Positions 47,414 through 55,480 of a DNA stretch of 64,000 nucleotides are shown here, one piece after another (within the stretch, counting starts at the first letter, position 1; each line of letters starts with the position of its first letter). Source of the DNA: Pseudoalteromonas sp. P1-25 (GTDB lineage: Bacteria > Pseudomonadota > Gammaproteobacteria > Enterobacterales > Alteromonadaceae); assembly GCF_001401805.1 (NCBI RefSeq), contig NZ_LKDW01000002.1, forward strand, positions 62,001 through 126,000. Direction: 5' to 3'. A program made the position numbers and the translations under genes. Under the pieces are notes generated by a model, which ran no database searches, was not told the origin of the DNA, and saw only the letters and a program-made list of their open reading frames with translations.

Positions 47414-47622
47414 TACCAATTCGCATTAATACTTAATCATTTTCAGGGGCTAAACGTGTCGCTATCTACGTTAAAAAATTCTCATTTACGACTGCATGGA
47501 TGCAGAAGGTAGAGCAATGCAGGAGCAATTGCCGGGCACACCTAAATAGCGAATTTTTTGCCTTGCTATCAACACGTTTATCCATCCTCAAAATAGATCA
47601 CTTAATTATGCGGATTGGTATA
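47412..47622. repeat. Copy C of the intergenic inverted-repeat family (most complete)
   Basis: 211 bp between tyrA and pheA. Imperfect terminal inverted repeats of about 70 bp: left AATACCAATTCGCATTAATACTTAATCATTTTC..., right end on the other strand ATACCAATCCGCATAATTAAGTGATC. Outer stems carry GGGGCTAAACGTGTCGCTATC on one side and the partner GGATAAACGTGTTGATAGC on the other. It has a centre of about 55 bp, including CTGCAT / ATGCAG, that copies A and B lack. No reading frame. The first base overlaps the tyrA stop TAA. Confidence 0.78.
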
Positions 47623-47685
47623 AAAGGGTTAAAAATGTGTAGTTACTTAGGCTATACGTTTAAAACATTTTAAATGAGCGATTAA

Positions 47686-47709
47686 AAAAGGGCCTATTTA
47701 GGCCCTTTT
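47686..47709 (-). terminator. Terminator of pheA
   Basis: Stem AAAAGGGCC / GGCCCTTTT, loop TATTTA; on the minus strand a T-run follows. Confidence 0.8.
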
Positions 47710-47726
47710 GGTATTAACGTATTAGG

Positions 47727-48884
47727 TTAGGTATTTACACTTACTGCTTGTAAAGATTCACTTTGGTAACAACCTAATACACGTACATATTGAGTATGTT
47801 CTTTAAGCTCTTCTAAGGCATGTTTTACTTGGTTATCGGCAAGGTTTGCCTCTAAGTCCACATAAAACACTTCTTCCCACGGGTTACCCGGTACAGGACG
47901 AGACTCGAGTTTAACTAAGTTTATTTGATGTTGTTTAAACACCATTAGCGCATCAGCCAATGAACCTGCTTGCTGTTTAGTGGCCATAATGAGGCTGGTT
48001 TTAGTGGGTATTTGTTTAGACACCTGCAGTGGCTTGCGTGCAACGACTATAAAGCGGCTGTGGTTTTCGCTTTGATTAGCTAGGTTTGACTTTATCACTT
48101 CAAGGCCCACATTTTTACCCGCCTGCGCTGAGCCAATAGCCGCACTATTTGGCGTGTTTAATGCTGACTGCAAGGCACTTGAGGTGGAATCACAGGTTTC
48201 ATGTTGTAAGTCCCCCAGCCCTTGTAAAAAGCGACTGCACTGAGCAAATGGCTGAGGGTGAGCATAAATTTTGGTTAATTGGCTTAATTCAGTATCTGGG
48301 GTTGCAAGTAGGCAGTGCTCTACACTGTGGGTCACTTCACCAACAATTGATACTTGAGCGTGTTGTAATAAATCAAATACTTCGTTAATACTGCCCGAAC
48401 TGGTGTTTTCTATTGGCAGTAATCCAAAATCTGCTTGGCCATTTTCTACTTTGCCTGTTATTTCGTCAAATGAGCTACAGCCAATTTCAATCAACTTGCC
48501 AAGGCGACGGCTAAAGTACTTATGACATGCTAGTTGACTGTAAGTACCTTGCCCACCTAAATAAGTAACACGATGTGTTTCACTTAGCGCATCTGGGTTA
48601 AGGTTTTTTTGCAGCATTGCTTGCTGATGTAAAACAGAGTCTTCTAAAATAGTCTGAAAAACGTTATTTACATAATACGCGTCAAGACCAAGCGATTTAC
48701 CATAACCTATTAACTTTTCTAATAGGGCTAGTTCACGCGCTTCATCACGAATGGGTTTATTATTAGCAATTTTATACTCTACTACACCGTGGCTTATGCG
48801 GCGGCGTTTGGCTAATAACACTAATAAATCTGAATCTATTTCATTAATGTCGTGTCTGAGCGCGTTTAAAACGTCGTTGGTCAT
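47727..48884 (-). CDS. pheA: Bifunctional chorismate mutase / prephenate dehydratase
   Basis: 385 residues. Chorismate mutase (about 1-90, DLLVLLAKRRRISHGVVEYKIANN), prephenate dehydratase (about 105-285, with YLGGQGTYSQLA and LLPIENTSSGSI) and a C-terminal ACT regulatory domain (about 295-375, ending near ESRPVPGNPWEEVFYVDLE) that binds Phe for feedback. Leads to phenylalanine. Convergent with tyrA. Expression is controlled by the attenuator at 48932-49053. Confidence 0.96.
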   Translation of the reverse strand: MTNDVLNALRHDINEIDSDLLVLLAKRRRISHGVVEYKIANNKPIRDEARELALLEKLIGYGKSLGLDAYYVNNVFQTILEDSVLHQQAMLQKNLNPDALSETHRVTYLGGQGTYSQLACHKYFSRRLGKLIEIGCSSFDEITGKVENGQADFGLLPIENTSSGSINEVFDLLQHAQVSIVGEVTHSVEHCLLATPDTELSQLTKIYAHPQPFAQCSRFLQGLGDLQHETCDSTSSALQSALNTPNSAAIGSAQAGKNVGLEVIKSNLANQSENHSRFIVVARKPLQVSKQIPTKTSLIMATKQQAGSLADALMVFKQHQINLVKLESRPVPGNPWEEVFYVDLEANLADNQVKHALEELKEHTQYVRVLGCYQSESLQAVSVNT

Positions 48885-48931
48885 TTTGGTTTCCTCATTC
48901 CAAAAATAAGTTGCATCTGCGCAACTAAAAC

Positions 48932-49053
48932 AAAAAAGCCTCCCTAGTGGGAGGCTTTGCTATTCGATTGATTTTATCTCACAAACAGGTCAGCCTCTTT
49001 TATAAAAAGAAGCTAAAAAAAGAAAAAAACGTGCAAGATAAGATAATTTTCAT
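48932..49053 (-). promoter_or_regulatory. Phenylalanine attenuator of pheA
   Basis: Read on the minus strand: leader peptide (49053-49000), then hairpin 1:2 (AGCTTCTTTT / AAAAGAGGCT, 49014-48992) that begins inside the Phe codons, then terminator 3:4 (AAAGCCTCCC / GGGAGGCTTT, 48958-48935, with T-run). GAGGCT of arm 2 can also pair with AGCCTC of the terminator's first arm, giving the antiterminator. Stalling at Phe codons when Phe is scarce would free arm 2 and keep transcription going. The terminator stands about 50 bp before the pheA start. Confidence 0.85.
49000..49053 (-). CDS. pheL: pheA leader peptide
   Basis: 17 residues, MKIILSCTFFSFFSFFL, with six Phe in three pairs; E. coli PheL has seven Phe in 15 residues. 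It is too short for usual gene calling. The ATG is preceded by ACAGG, a weak, close ribosome site. Stop codon TAA lies within hairpin 1:2. Confidence 0.82.
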   Translation of the reverse strand: MKIILSCTFFSFFSFFL

Positions 49054-49243
49054 CCTGTTAATGTATGAGGTGTTACTGGCAAAGTCAACCAGCAAGCCCG
49101 TTTAAATAAACATGATGAAGAATTATCAGCTCCAGGCTAACTTTTAGATAAAATTCACAAATAGTTTATAAATATGAATAGGGATCTGGTATATTTCAGG
49201 TATTAGCTAAAAATAACAACAACTAAAATAATAAGGTTGGCCT

Positions 49244-52200
49244 GTGGTGTATAGACGCCCTCCATCGCGTTTTGGACTAAATTCTTTGAGTGTAAAGCTG
49301 TCATTGCTTATATCTGCAATTTGTTTAATTGCCGGTGTGTGCGCTGCCGCGCTGATGCTTAAATCTGAAGAGAAACAATTAGTTTTTGAAGAGCATGAAG
49401 TACTCAAAAGCTCTACTGAATTACTCATCAGGCAATTTGACGCATTAATTAAAACAAAGTCGGCTGTTGCCAAGCAAGCCAATAATGTTGTCAAAGAGCA
49501 GCTATTTAGCGAAAGCTCAGCAATTAATTTATCTAACAAAACCCAATTACAATTTAATAGTGACGGCACTATTCGCAGTGCATCAAGTGATGGCCTCTCA
49601 GCTGCATTTCTTCCTCAGCAGCATTACTCTCCTTTTTACAAGCGCTTATTCAATAACTCAGAGTCGTTATGGAAAATTATTTCACCAACCCTAATTCACG
49701 ACTTTTTTAATTTTTATATGATCACCAAAGATGATTTCATCCGTGTTTCGCCTCCAAATTGGGCGTTAAACGCACCGCCTGAACTAAGGGGTTCTAATGG
49801 TGCAACATTTAAATATGTTCAAAGTGATTTAAATCCGAGCAGAGAGCCCGTTTGGTCTAAGGTTTATTACGATAAAGTGTGGCATAAATGGGTCATTAGT
49901 TTGCTCGTTCCTTTGTATGTAGACAATGAATTCTTAGGTGTGACGGGCAGCGATATTGATTTAAATACGTTGATTTCTTTTTTACCCGTTGGAGATAAAG
50001 AAAAGCATTTACTGGTATTTGATAAAAAAGGTCAGCTACTTGCACATCCGAGTCTTAATCCTGCGCTACAAGCAAGCTATGGCAGTAAAGATAAAACCAT
50101 AACCACAAACGAATTTGTTAATCCGCAATTGCAAGCCATTATAAATGAAGCAATTACCATGAAATTACCAGAGTATGCTAATTCGTTTGTACAAAACGAT
50201 GAAGCACACATTATTAATATTCGTAAAATTGACAAGTTAGACTGGTATATTGGGGTGTACAAAAAACGCTCATCAACGCTCTCAGCTCTGCAAGATTTAA
50301 AACTGAAATTTTTTGGCTTGTTTGTGCTTTATGCGGTACTGGTTGCCTTATTGTTACATCAAGCGCTGTATCAGCTAGTGCTTCGCAGAATACACACATT
50401 AGTGCATGCGGTTACTGGGTTTGGTAAAGGGCAATTATTAACTGAGTTCCCGCCTGAGAATAAAGATGAGATAGGTACACTGAACGGCTCGTTCAGAGAT
50501 ATGACCGTAGAAATTCGTAAGCTTATAGATGGGTTAAATCAGCGAATTACAGAAAAAGAAATCGCTGAAAAAGCCGCTAACAAACTCTCAAAGGCTGTTG
50601 CTTTCTCAGGGACTGGGGTAGTGATAACGGATGAAAATTTTGTGATTGAATATGTAAATCCCAAAATGCTTGAAATGACAGGCTACCCCGAAAGCCATTT
50701 TAATCGCGCCCCACTTTTGAATATTATTGCATCAGAGATGGCTATTTTAGTCGAAGACATCAATATCGACCTTCGCAGTAGAAATTACTGGCGGGGGGAT
50801 ACCTTGATTCAAGGTAATGATAAGCAGCCTATTTGGGTGTCTTTAAGTGTTTCTCCTATTCGCGAAGACGGCGGTGAGATCACCAGTTACGTAGCCTCCG
50901 CGCAAGATATTTCGTTTGTTAAAGAAAGCCAGCGAAAAATGGAGCAGCTTGCGTACTTTGACACGTTAACGGGCTTAGCAAACCGAACCTTTTTTAGAAT
51001 GCAGTTGCGTAAATCAATGGCTTTGGCTGAGCGCGGCCATTATGCATTTGCCCTTTTTTACTTTGATTTAGATGAATTTAAGCGCATTAACGATACGTTA
51101 GGGCATGATGCGGGGGATCAGCTGTTAATTGAAGTGGCTAATCGTCTTAAAGCACGGTTACGCGCTGAAGATACTATTGCCCGTTTGGGTGGCGACGAAT
51201 TTGCTGTTTTACTCAGCGGTATTGAAAGCCAAGAGCATGCTAGCGATGTGGCAAACACCATTCAAAAAACACTTAACGTGCCTATAAAGCTTGGCAATAA
51301 CGAAGTGATAGTCAGCGCCAGTATTGGTATTACAATGGCCCCATACGATAGCCTAGAAGAGGATCAGCTTTTAAAGCATGCTGATTTAGCAATGTACGAG
51401 GCAAAAGCAAAAGGGCGTAATACTTACCATTTTTATAGTCAAGAGCTTAACGCAGCTGCCAATGAAAGGCTGTTCATTGAAAATGAATTACGCCATGCAA
51501 TTAAAGAAAAACACTTTGAGGTTTATTATCAGCCGCAAATTAATTCATTAACTCAACATGTAGTTGGTTATGAAGCGCTACTGCGTTGGTTCCACCCAAT
51601 AGAAGGACTTATTTCACCGACTAAGTTCATTCCTATTGCTGAGGCAACAGGGCTTATTGTTGAGCTTGGTGAGTGGGTATTACAACAATCTTGCGAGTTT
51701 GCCGTGCGTTTAGCTAAAGAGGGTCGTGATAACAACGTATCGATTAATTTATCGGCACGGCAGTTTAAAGACGCTAATTTAGTCCCTATGTTAAGCAATA
51801 TTATTAAGCAAACAGGTGTAAGCCCTAAACGACTTCACTTAGAGCTGACCGAAAGTATGTTAATGGGTAATGTTGAAGCGGCCATAACGCAGTTACACGA
51901 ACTTAAAGCGTTAGGTATTTCAATTTCTATTGATGATTTTGGTACAGGTTATTCGTCACTAAGTTACTTAAAACGATTCCCGGTCGACATATTAAAAATT
52001 GACCGCTCGTTTGTAAAAGATATTCCAACCGACCCTAATGATATGGAAATAACCGCCGCTATTATAGCCATGGCGCAAAAACTTAAATTAGACGTAGTTG
52101 CAGAAGGGGTCGAAACCAAAGAGCAAATAGAGTTTTTGCAAAATAATAATTGTTATATTGTGCAGGGATTTTATTACAGCAAACCGGTTGCTGAGAAAGA

Positions 52201-52258
52201 GCTCTCAGCGTTGTACAAAAAATTAAATGATGAACCTAATAGTGTTAGTAGCAAATAA
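49244..52258 (+). CDS. Membrane GGDEF-EAL protein with periplasmic sensor and PAS domain
   Basis: 1004 residues from the GTG at 49244 (AAGG at 49233-49236). A first membrane helix (about 14-40), a ~320-residue periplasmic double-CACHE-like sensor, a second helix near 360-375, a HAMP-like linker, a PAS domain (about 445-570), then GGDEF (649-653, preceded by an RxxD inhibitory site five residues before) and EAL (777-779, EALLRW). The EAL acidic residues, DDFGTGYSS and the downstream Lys are all present, so both domains may work; net synthesis or breakdown of cyclic di-GMP cannot be told. Two genes upstream of the STAS/response-regulator pair. Confidence 0.93.
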   Translation: MVYRRPPSRFGLNSLSVKLSLLISAICLIAGVCAAALMLKSEEKQLVFEEHEVLKSSTELLIRQFDALIKTKSAVAKQANNVVKEQLFSESSAINLSNKTQLQFNSDGTIRSASSDGLSAAFLPQQHYSPFYKRLFNNSESLWKIISPTLIHDFFNFYMITKDDFIRVSPPNWALNAPPELRGSNGATFKYVQSDLNPSREPVWSKVYYDKVWHKWVISLLVPLYVDNEFLGVTGSDIDLNTLISFLPVGDKEKHLLVFDKKGQLLAHPSLNPALQASYGSKDKTITTNEFVNPQLQAIINEAITMKLPEYANSFVQNDEAHIINIRKIDKLDWYIGVYKKRSSTLSALQDLKLKFFGLFVLYAVLVALLLHQALYQLVLRRIHTLVHAVTGFGKGQLLTEFPPENKDEIGTLNGSFRDMTVEIRKLIDGLNQRITEKEIAEKAANKLSKAVAFSGTGVVITDENFVIEYVNPKMLEMTGYPESHFNRAPLLNIIASEMAILVEDINIDLRSRNYWRGDTLIQGNDKQPIWVSLSVSPIREDGGEITSYVASAQDISFVKESQRKMEQLAYFDTLTGLANRTFFRMQLRKSMALAERGHYAFALFYFDLDEFKRINDTLGHDAGDQLLIEVANRLKARLRAEDTIARLGGDEFAVLLSGIESQEHASDVANTIQKTLNVPIKLGNNEVIVSASIGITMAPYDSLEEDQLLKHADLAMYEAKAKGRNTYHFYSQELNAAANERLFIENELRHAIKEKHFEVYYQPQINSLTQHVVGYEALLRWFHPIEGLISPTKFIPIAEATGLIVELGEWVLQQSCEFAVRLAKEGRDNNVSINLSARQFKDANLVPMLSNIIKQTGVSPKRLHLELTESMLMGNVEAAITQLHELKALGISISIDDFGTGYSSLSYLKRFPVDILKIDRSFVKDIPTDPNDMEITAAIIAMAQKLKLDVVAEGVETKEQIEFLQNNNCYIVQGFYYSKPVAEKELSALYKKLNDEPNSVSSK

Positions 52259-52270
52259 AAGGTTGCGGGT

Positions 52271-52600
52271 TTAACCACCCGCAATTTTTACTTTAAATTT
52301 AAGGGTTTCTAAAATCCCTTTTAATTTTTCGCGATCATCGCCTTGAACTTCAATAATGCCTTCTTTTACGGCGCCACCTTGGCCCATTTTACTTTTTATT
52401 GTTTTAGCTAGCTTTTTTAGATCGTGTGCTTTTGGGTCTATACCTACCACCAACATGACACCTTTTCCTTTACGGCCCTTCGTTTGGCGCTCTATGCGGA
52501 TAAAGCCATCTTTAAATAGTTTTGCAGTGGGTTCTTGCTCAACCTTTGGTTGGCTAATTCGGCCCATGTCGGTGGAATATACTAAGCGGTCATCACTCAT
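52271..52600 (-). CDS. yciH: SUI1/eIF1-like translation factor YciH
   Basis: 109 residues, SUI1 domain with KGKGVMLVVGIDPKAHDLKKLAKTIK and GGAVKEGIIEVQGDDREKL. E. coli YciH inhibits translation start on some messages. Stands convergent between the GGDEF-EAL gene and the divergent STAS gene. Confidence 0.93.
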   Translation of the reverse strand: MSDDRLVYSTDMGRISQPKVEQEPTAKLFKDGFIRIERQTKGRKGKGVMLVVGIDPKAHDLKKLAKTIKSKMGQGGAVKEGIIEVQGDDREKLKGILETLKFKVKIAGG

Positions 52601-52729
52601 AATTTACCTAAATAAACGTTTTTATTGATGTACTAAATAATAACAAATTTACTGGCGAGTGTTTTTATTTTTGCTAAATACTTTTAACAGGTTATATTTA
52701 GATCAAAGGAAATATAATTGGAGTTTAGA

Positions 52730-53035
52730 ATGAGTTTAACAAAGAGTTTATCGGTTGATGAAAGTACTTTAACGATACAAATTAAAGGCAAATTTGACTT
52801 TAATTTAGTGCAATCATTTCGCCAAGCTTATGCGCAAATTGAGCCTAAAACAAATAAAGTGATTATCGATTTAAGAGAGACCGACTACATGGATAGTTCT
52901 GCACTAGGTATGTTGCTTAACATGAAAAAAACCATTGAAAGCCAAGTACAAACTATAGAGATTAGTAACTGTCAGCCTCAGCTTAAAAAAATACTGCAAA
53001 TATCACGTTTTGACAAAAAGTTTGATATTAACTAA
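52730..53035 (+). CDS. crsA: STAS anti-anti-sigma factor of a partner switch (CrsA/HsbA type)
   Basis: 101 residues from the ATG at 52730 (GGAG at 52720-52723); a TTG at 52718 lies before the ribosome site. One STAS domain, with the switch motif Asp55-Ser56-Ser57 in MDSSALGML, where Ser56 matches the phosphorylated serine of SpoIIAA. Its phosphorylation state would be set by the next gene product. The start of that gene (53035) overlaps the stop, so they are coupled. In Shewanella CrsA-CrsR controls the stress sigma factor RpoS; in Pseudomonas HsbA-HsbR also controls biofilm. The symbol is given by architecture, not proven orthology. Confidence 0.8.
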   Translation: MSLTKSLSVDESTLTIQIKGKFDFNLVQSFRQAYAQIEPKTNKVIIDLRETDYMDSSALGMLLNMKKTIESQVQTIEISNCQPQLKKILQISRFDKKFDIN

Positions 53036-54684
53036 TGACCCACGTACTTATTGTTGACGATCAAGCACTTAATCGCATCCTACTGGAAAAAATGCTGCTT
53101 GAGGAAAACTATAAAATATCAATAGCGTTTAACGGTCTCGAAGCGCTAGAAGTGCTAGAAAAAGAAGCCATTGATATTGTTTTACTCGATGTGCTTATGC
53201 CGGTAATGGATGGCTTTGAAGCCGCAAAGCGAATAAAGCAGCGCTATAACGACGTTTACCTACCTATAATTTTTATTACTTCGCTTGAGGATCAAAACAG
53301 CTTTGAGCGTTGTTTAGAGGTAGGCGGGGATGACTTTATTCAAAAGCCGTTTGAAAAAGTAATTTTAAACGCAAAAATAAAGGCGCATAGCCGTACCCGT
53401 GAATTAAGTAAAAAAGCCCACCAACAGAACACTTTACTTGAGTATCATCGCAATCAAATAGAGCGCGAGCACGAAATTATTGAGCACATTTTTAATAATT
53501 CGCTCGAAAACCAAGATAAATTTAACGATCATTTAGACTTTAGCCTGTCTCCTGCTTCTATGTTTAACGGTGACATGTTTTTAGTCGCGCAAAGTCCAAT
53601 TGGCAATTTATATTGCATGTTGGGGGATTTTACCGGCCATGGTTTAGCTGCTGCTATTGGCGCGCTGCCAGCATCTCGAGTGTTTTATACTATGGTGCAA
53701 AAAGGCATGGCGGTTAATGATATTGCCTCTGAAATTAATATATTGCTGCACAATTTACTACCGGAGCATATGTTTTGTGCGGCGACCATTATTGAGCTCA
53801 GTGCGTCAGGCAAAAGTATTTCAGCTTGGTTGGGCGGCTTGCCCGATGCCTACTTAATAAATACTGATGGTGAAGTAAAGCAAACGCTTGAATCGCAACA
53901 CATGGCGCTGGGGATTTTAGACAGTGATGAATTTGAATACGAGCTAATTAATTTAGAAGTTGATAAAAACACCCGCTTAGTGCTTTCAACTGACGGCATA
54001 ATAGAAACTAACAACGATGCTGATATTTTTTATGGTGAGCAGCGCTTTTTAGCTGCACTAAAAAGCAAGCCGATGATCAGCAGCCAGCGCGTTATAGATA
54101 ATGTAAATACTTTTGCCAATGGTAGCGAGCAATTAGACGACTTAAGCTTAGTACTGCTTAATTGTTTGCCACTAACCCCAGAGCCTGAGGCCAAAGAAGC
54201 GTATTCTAATTTAGCGTTTAACTTTTCACTTAGCTTAAACGCGCAGCAAATTAAATGCACAGACCCTGTGTATGATGTTGTTAATGTATTAAGCAGTGTT
54301 GAGGGGCTTAGGTCGCATCGCTCAAATATATTTTTATTACTTTCTGAGGCATACAACAACGCACTTGATCACGGTGTATTAGGCCTAGATTCAGACATAA
54401 AAAAACAAGACGATGGCTTTTTTAAATACTATGAATTAAGAGAGCAAGCACTGAGCAAAATGAAAGAGGCGATGATCATTATTGATATGCGTTATTGCCC
54501 AGATACTTTGTGCTTGTACTTTATTATTTGTGACTCGGGTAGGGGATTTTCAAGTGACTCTTCAAAACGTACCGAACTGAACGCAGAGTTTGGTCGCGGC
54601 TTATCGTTACTCGAAGAAGTGGCAGAAAAAGTGACGTATAACGCAAGTGGTAACCAAGTCGAACTGTGTTATAAGTTGCTATAG
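53035..54684 (+). CDS. crsR: Three-domain response regulator: receiver, PP2C phosphatase, anti-sigma-type kinase (CrsR/HsbR type)
   Basis: 549 residues. Receiver (1-118) with Asp52 (VLLDVLMPVMDG) and QKPF Lys; a charged linker; a PP2C/SpoIIE-type phosphatase (about 165-385) with metal-binding aspartates in FNGDMF, GDFTGHG, STDGIIE and EQLDDLSL; and a C-terminal HATPase-like kinase (about 410-549) with N box EAYNNALDHG and G boxes CDSGRGF and GRGLSLL. Both opposing activities in one protein, under a receiver, are the CrsR/HsbR design: phosphorylation of Asp52 should decide whether the STAS protein is phosphorylated or not. No histidine kinase is adjacent. Confidence 0.88.
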   Translation: MTHVLIVDDQALNRILLEKMLLEENYKISIAFNGLEALEVLEKEAIDIVLLDVLMPVMDGFEAAKRIKQRYNDVYLPIIFITSLEDQNSFERCLEVGGDDFIQKPFEKVILNAKIKAHSRTRELSKKAHQQNTLLEYHRNQIEREHEIIEHIFNNSLENQDKFNDHLDFSLSPASMFNGDMFLVAQSPIGNLYCMLGDFTGHGLAAAIGALPASRVFYTMVQKGMAVNDIASEINILLHNLLPEHMFCAATIIELSASGKSISAWLGGLPDAYLINTDGEVKQTLESQHMALGILDSDEFEYELINLEVDKNTRLVLSTDGIIETNNDADIFYGEQRFLAALKSKPMISSQRVIDNVNTFANGSEQLDDLSLVLLNCLPLTPEPEAKEAYSNLAFNFSLSLNAQQIKCTDPVYDVVNVLSSVEGLRSHRSNIFLLLSEAYNNALDHGVLGLDSDIKKQDDGFFKYYELREQALSKMKEAMIIIDMRYCPDTLCLYFIICDSGRGFSSDSSKRTELNAEFGRGLSLLEEVAEKVTYNASGNQVELCYKLL

Positions 54685-54708
54685 CTCAGAAAAAATTTCC
54701 GTGGTATT

Positions 54709-54726
54709 ATCTAAAAAATTTTAGAT
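54709..54726. repeat. Perfect 18-bp palindrome before the GAF gene
   Basis: ATCTAAAA-AA-TTTTAGAT, three bases before the ATG at 54729. Possible operator or start-blocking hairpin. Confidence 0.55.
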
Positions 54727-54728
54727 GT

Positions 54729-55400
54729 ATGGATGGCCAAATGATTTCTTCTTACCTTGATATTGCGCAATTAAACATAGACCCACAATTAATTGCCAAA
54801 GAGCTAGAGCAGCTAGAACAGTATATTGCTCAGAGCGCGTTGCCGTCTGTGCGTTGGGAGTATCAAATTCCTGAACTTGGTGAAGGCGGCGCATGTAGTT
54901 TGTTTGGTTATTTACAAGATGAGCCATTTAAGCTCACCGAACACGTGAGCGCGACTTCACAAAACGAGCAAAAACTAGCAAATCTGCAAAATATAGTTAA
55001 TTACATAGCCCAGCAAACACAGGTCGATTGGTATGGTATTTATCAGGCAATTGACACAGCTCAAGGCCCGCAATTATTAAAACTGGCGTATCAAGGCGCG
55101 CCAAGCCGCCCACTGTTTCCTCTCACTGATGCTTTTGCAGCAGGCAGTAATAATGTACAAGTTGCGTTATCTAAGCGTGGGCGTGTAATTAACAACGTTG
55201 AGAGCTATTTAGCACAAGGAGGCGAGTACTATACGTGCGACCCTAAAGTAAAAGCTGAAACCTGTTTACCTTTGTTTAATGATCAACATGAGTGCGTCGG
55301 TATTGTTGATGCGGAGGCATTTAGTAACGACTTTTTTGATAGCCGTACACTGGCTGTATTAATTGCGTGCTGCATTAAAATTCCTCACTTTCTAGTGTAA
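54729..55400 (+). CDS. GAF-domain protein
   Basis: 223 residues (or 219 from the ATG at 54741, which has GGATGG before it). The C-terminal two thirds form a GAF domain with QVDWYGIYQ and a final strand ECVGIVDAEAF, related to the free-methionine-sulfoxide-reductase group, whose Cys triad is only partly recognisable (YYTCDPK and ETCLPLF). The ~90 N-terminal residues match nothing I know. Possibly a redox sensor linked to the partner switch just upstream. Confidence 0.72.
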   Translation: MDGQMISSYLDIAQLNIDPQLIAKELEQLEQYIAQSALPSVRWEYQIPELGEGGACSLFGYLQDEPFKLTEHVSATSQNEQKLANLQNIVNYIAQQTQVDWYGIYQAIDTAQGPQLLKLAYQGAPSRPLFPLTDAFAAGSNNVQVALSKRGRVINNVESYLAQGGEYYTCDPKVKAETCLPLFNDQHECVGIVDAEAFSNDFFDSRTLAVLIACCIKIPHFLV

Positions 55401-55480
55401 ATATCACTAGCCAAGAAGGTAAGCTTTTATGTTAAGCTTACTACAACAGCCAACCCCTAATTAATGATAAGAGATAGCTA

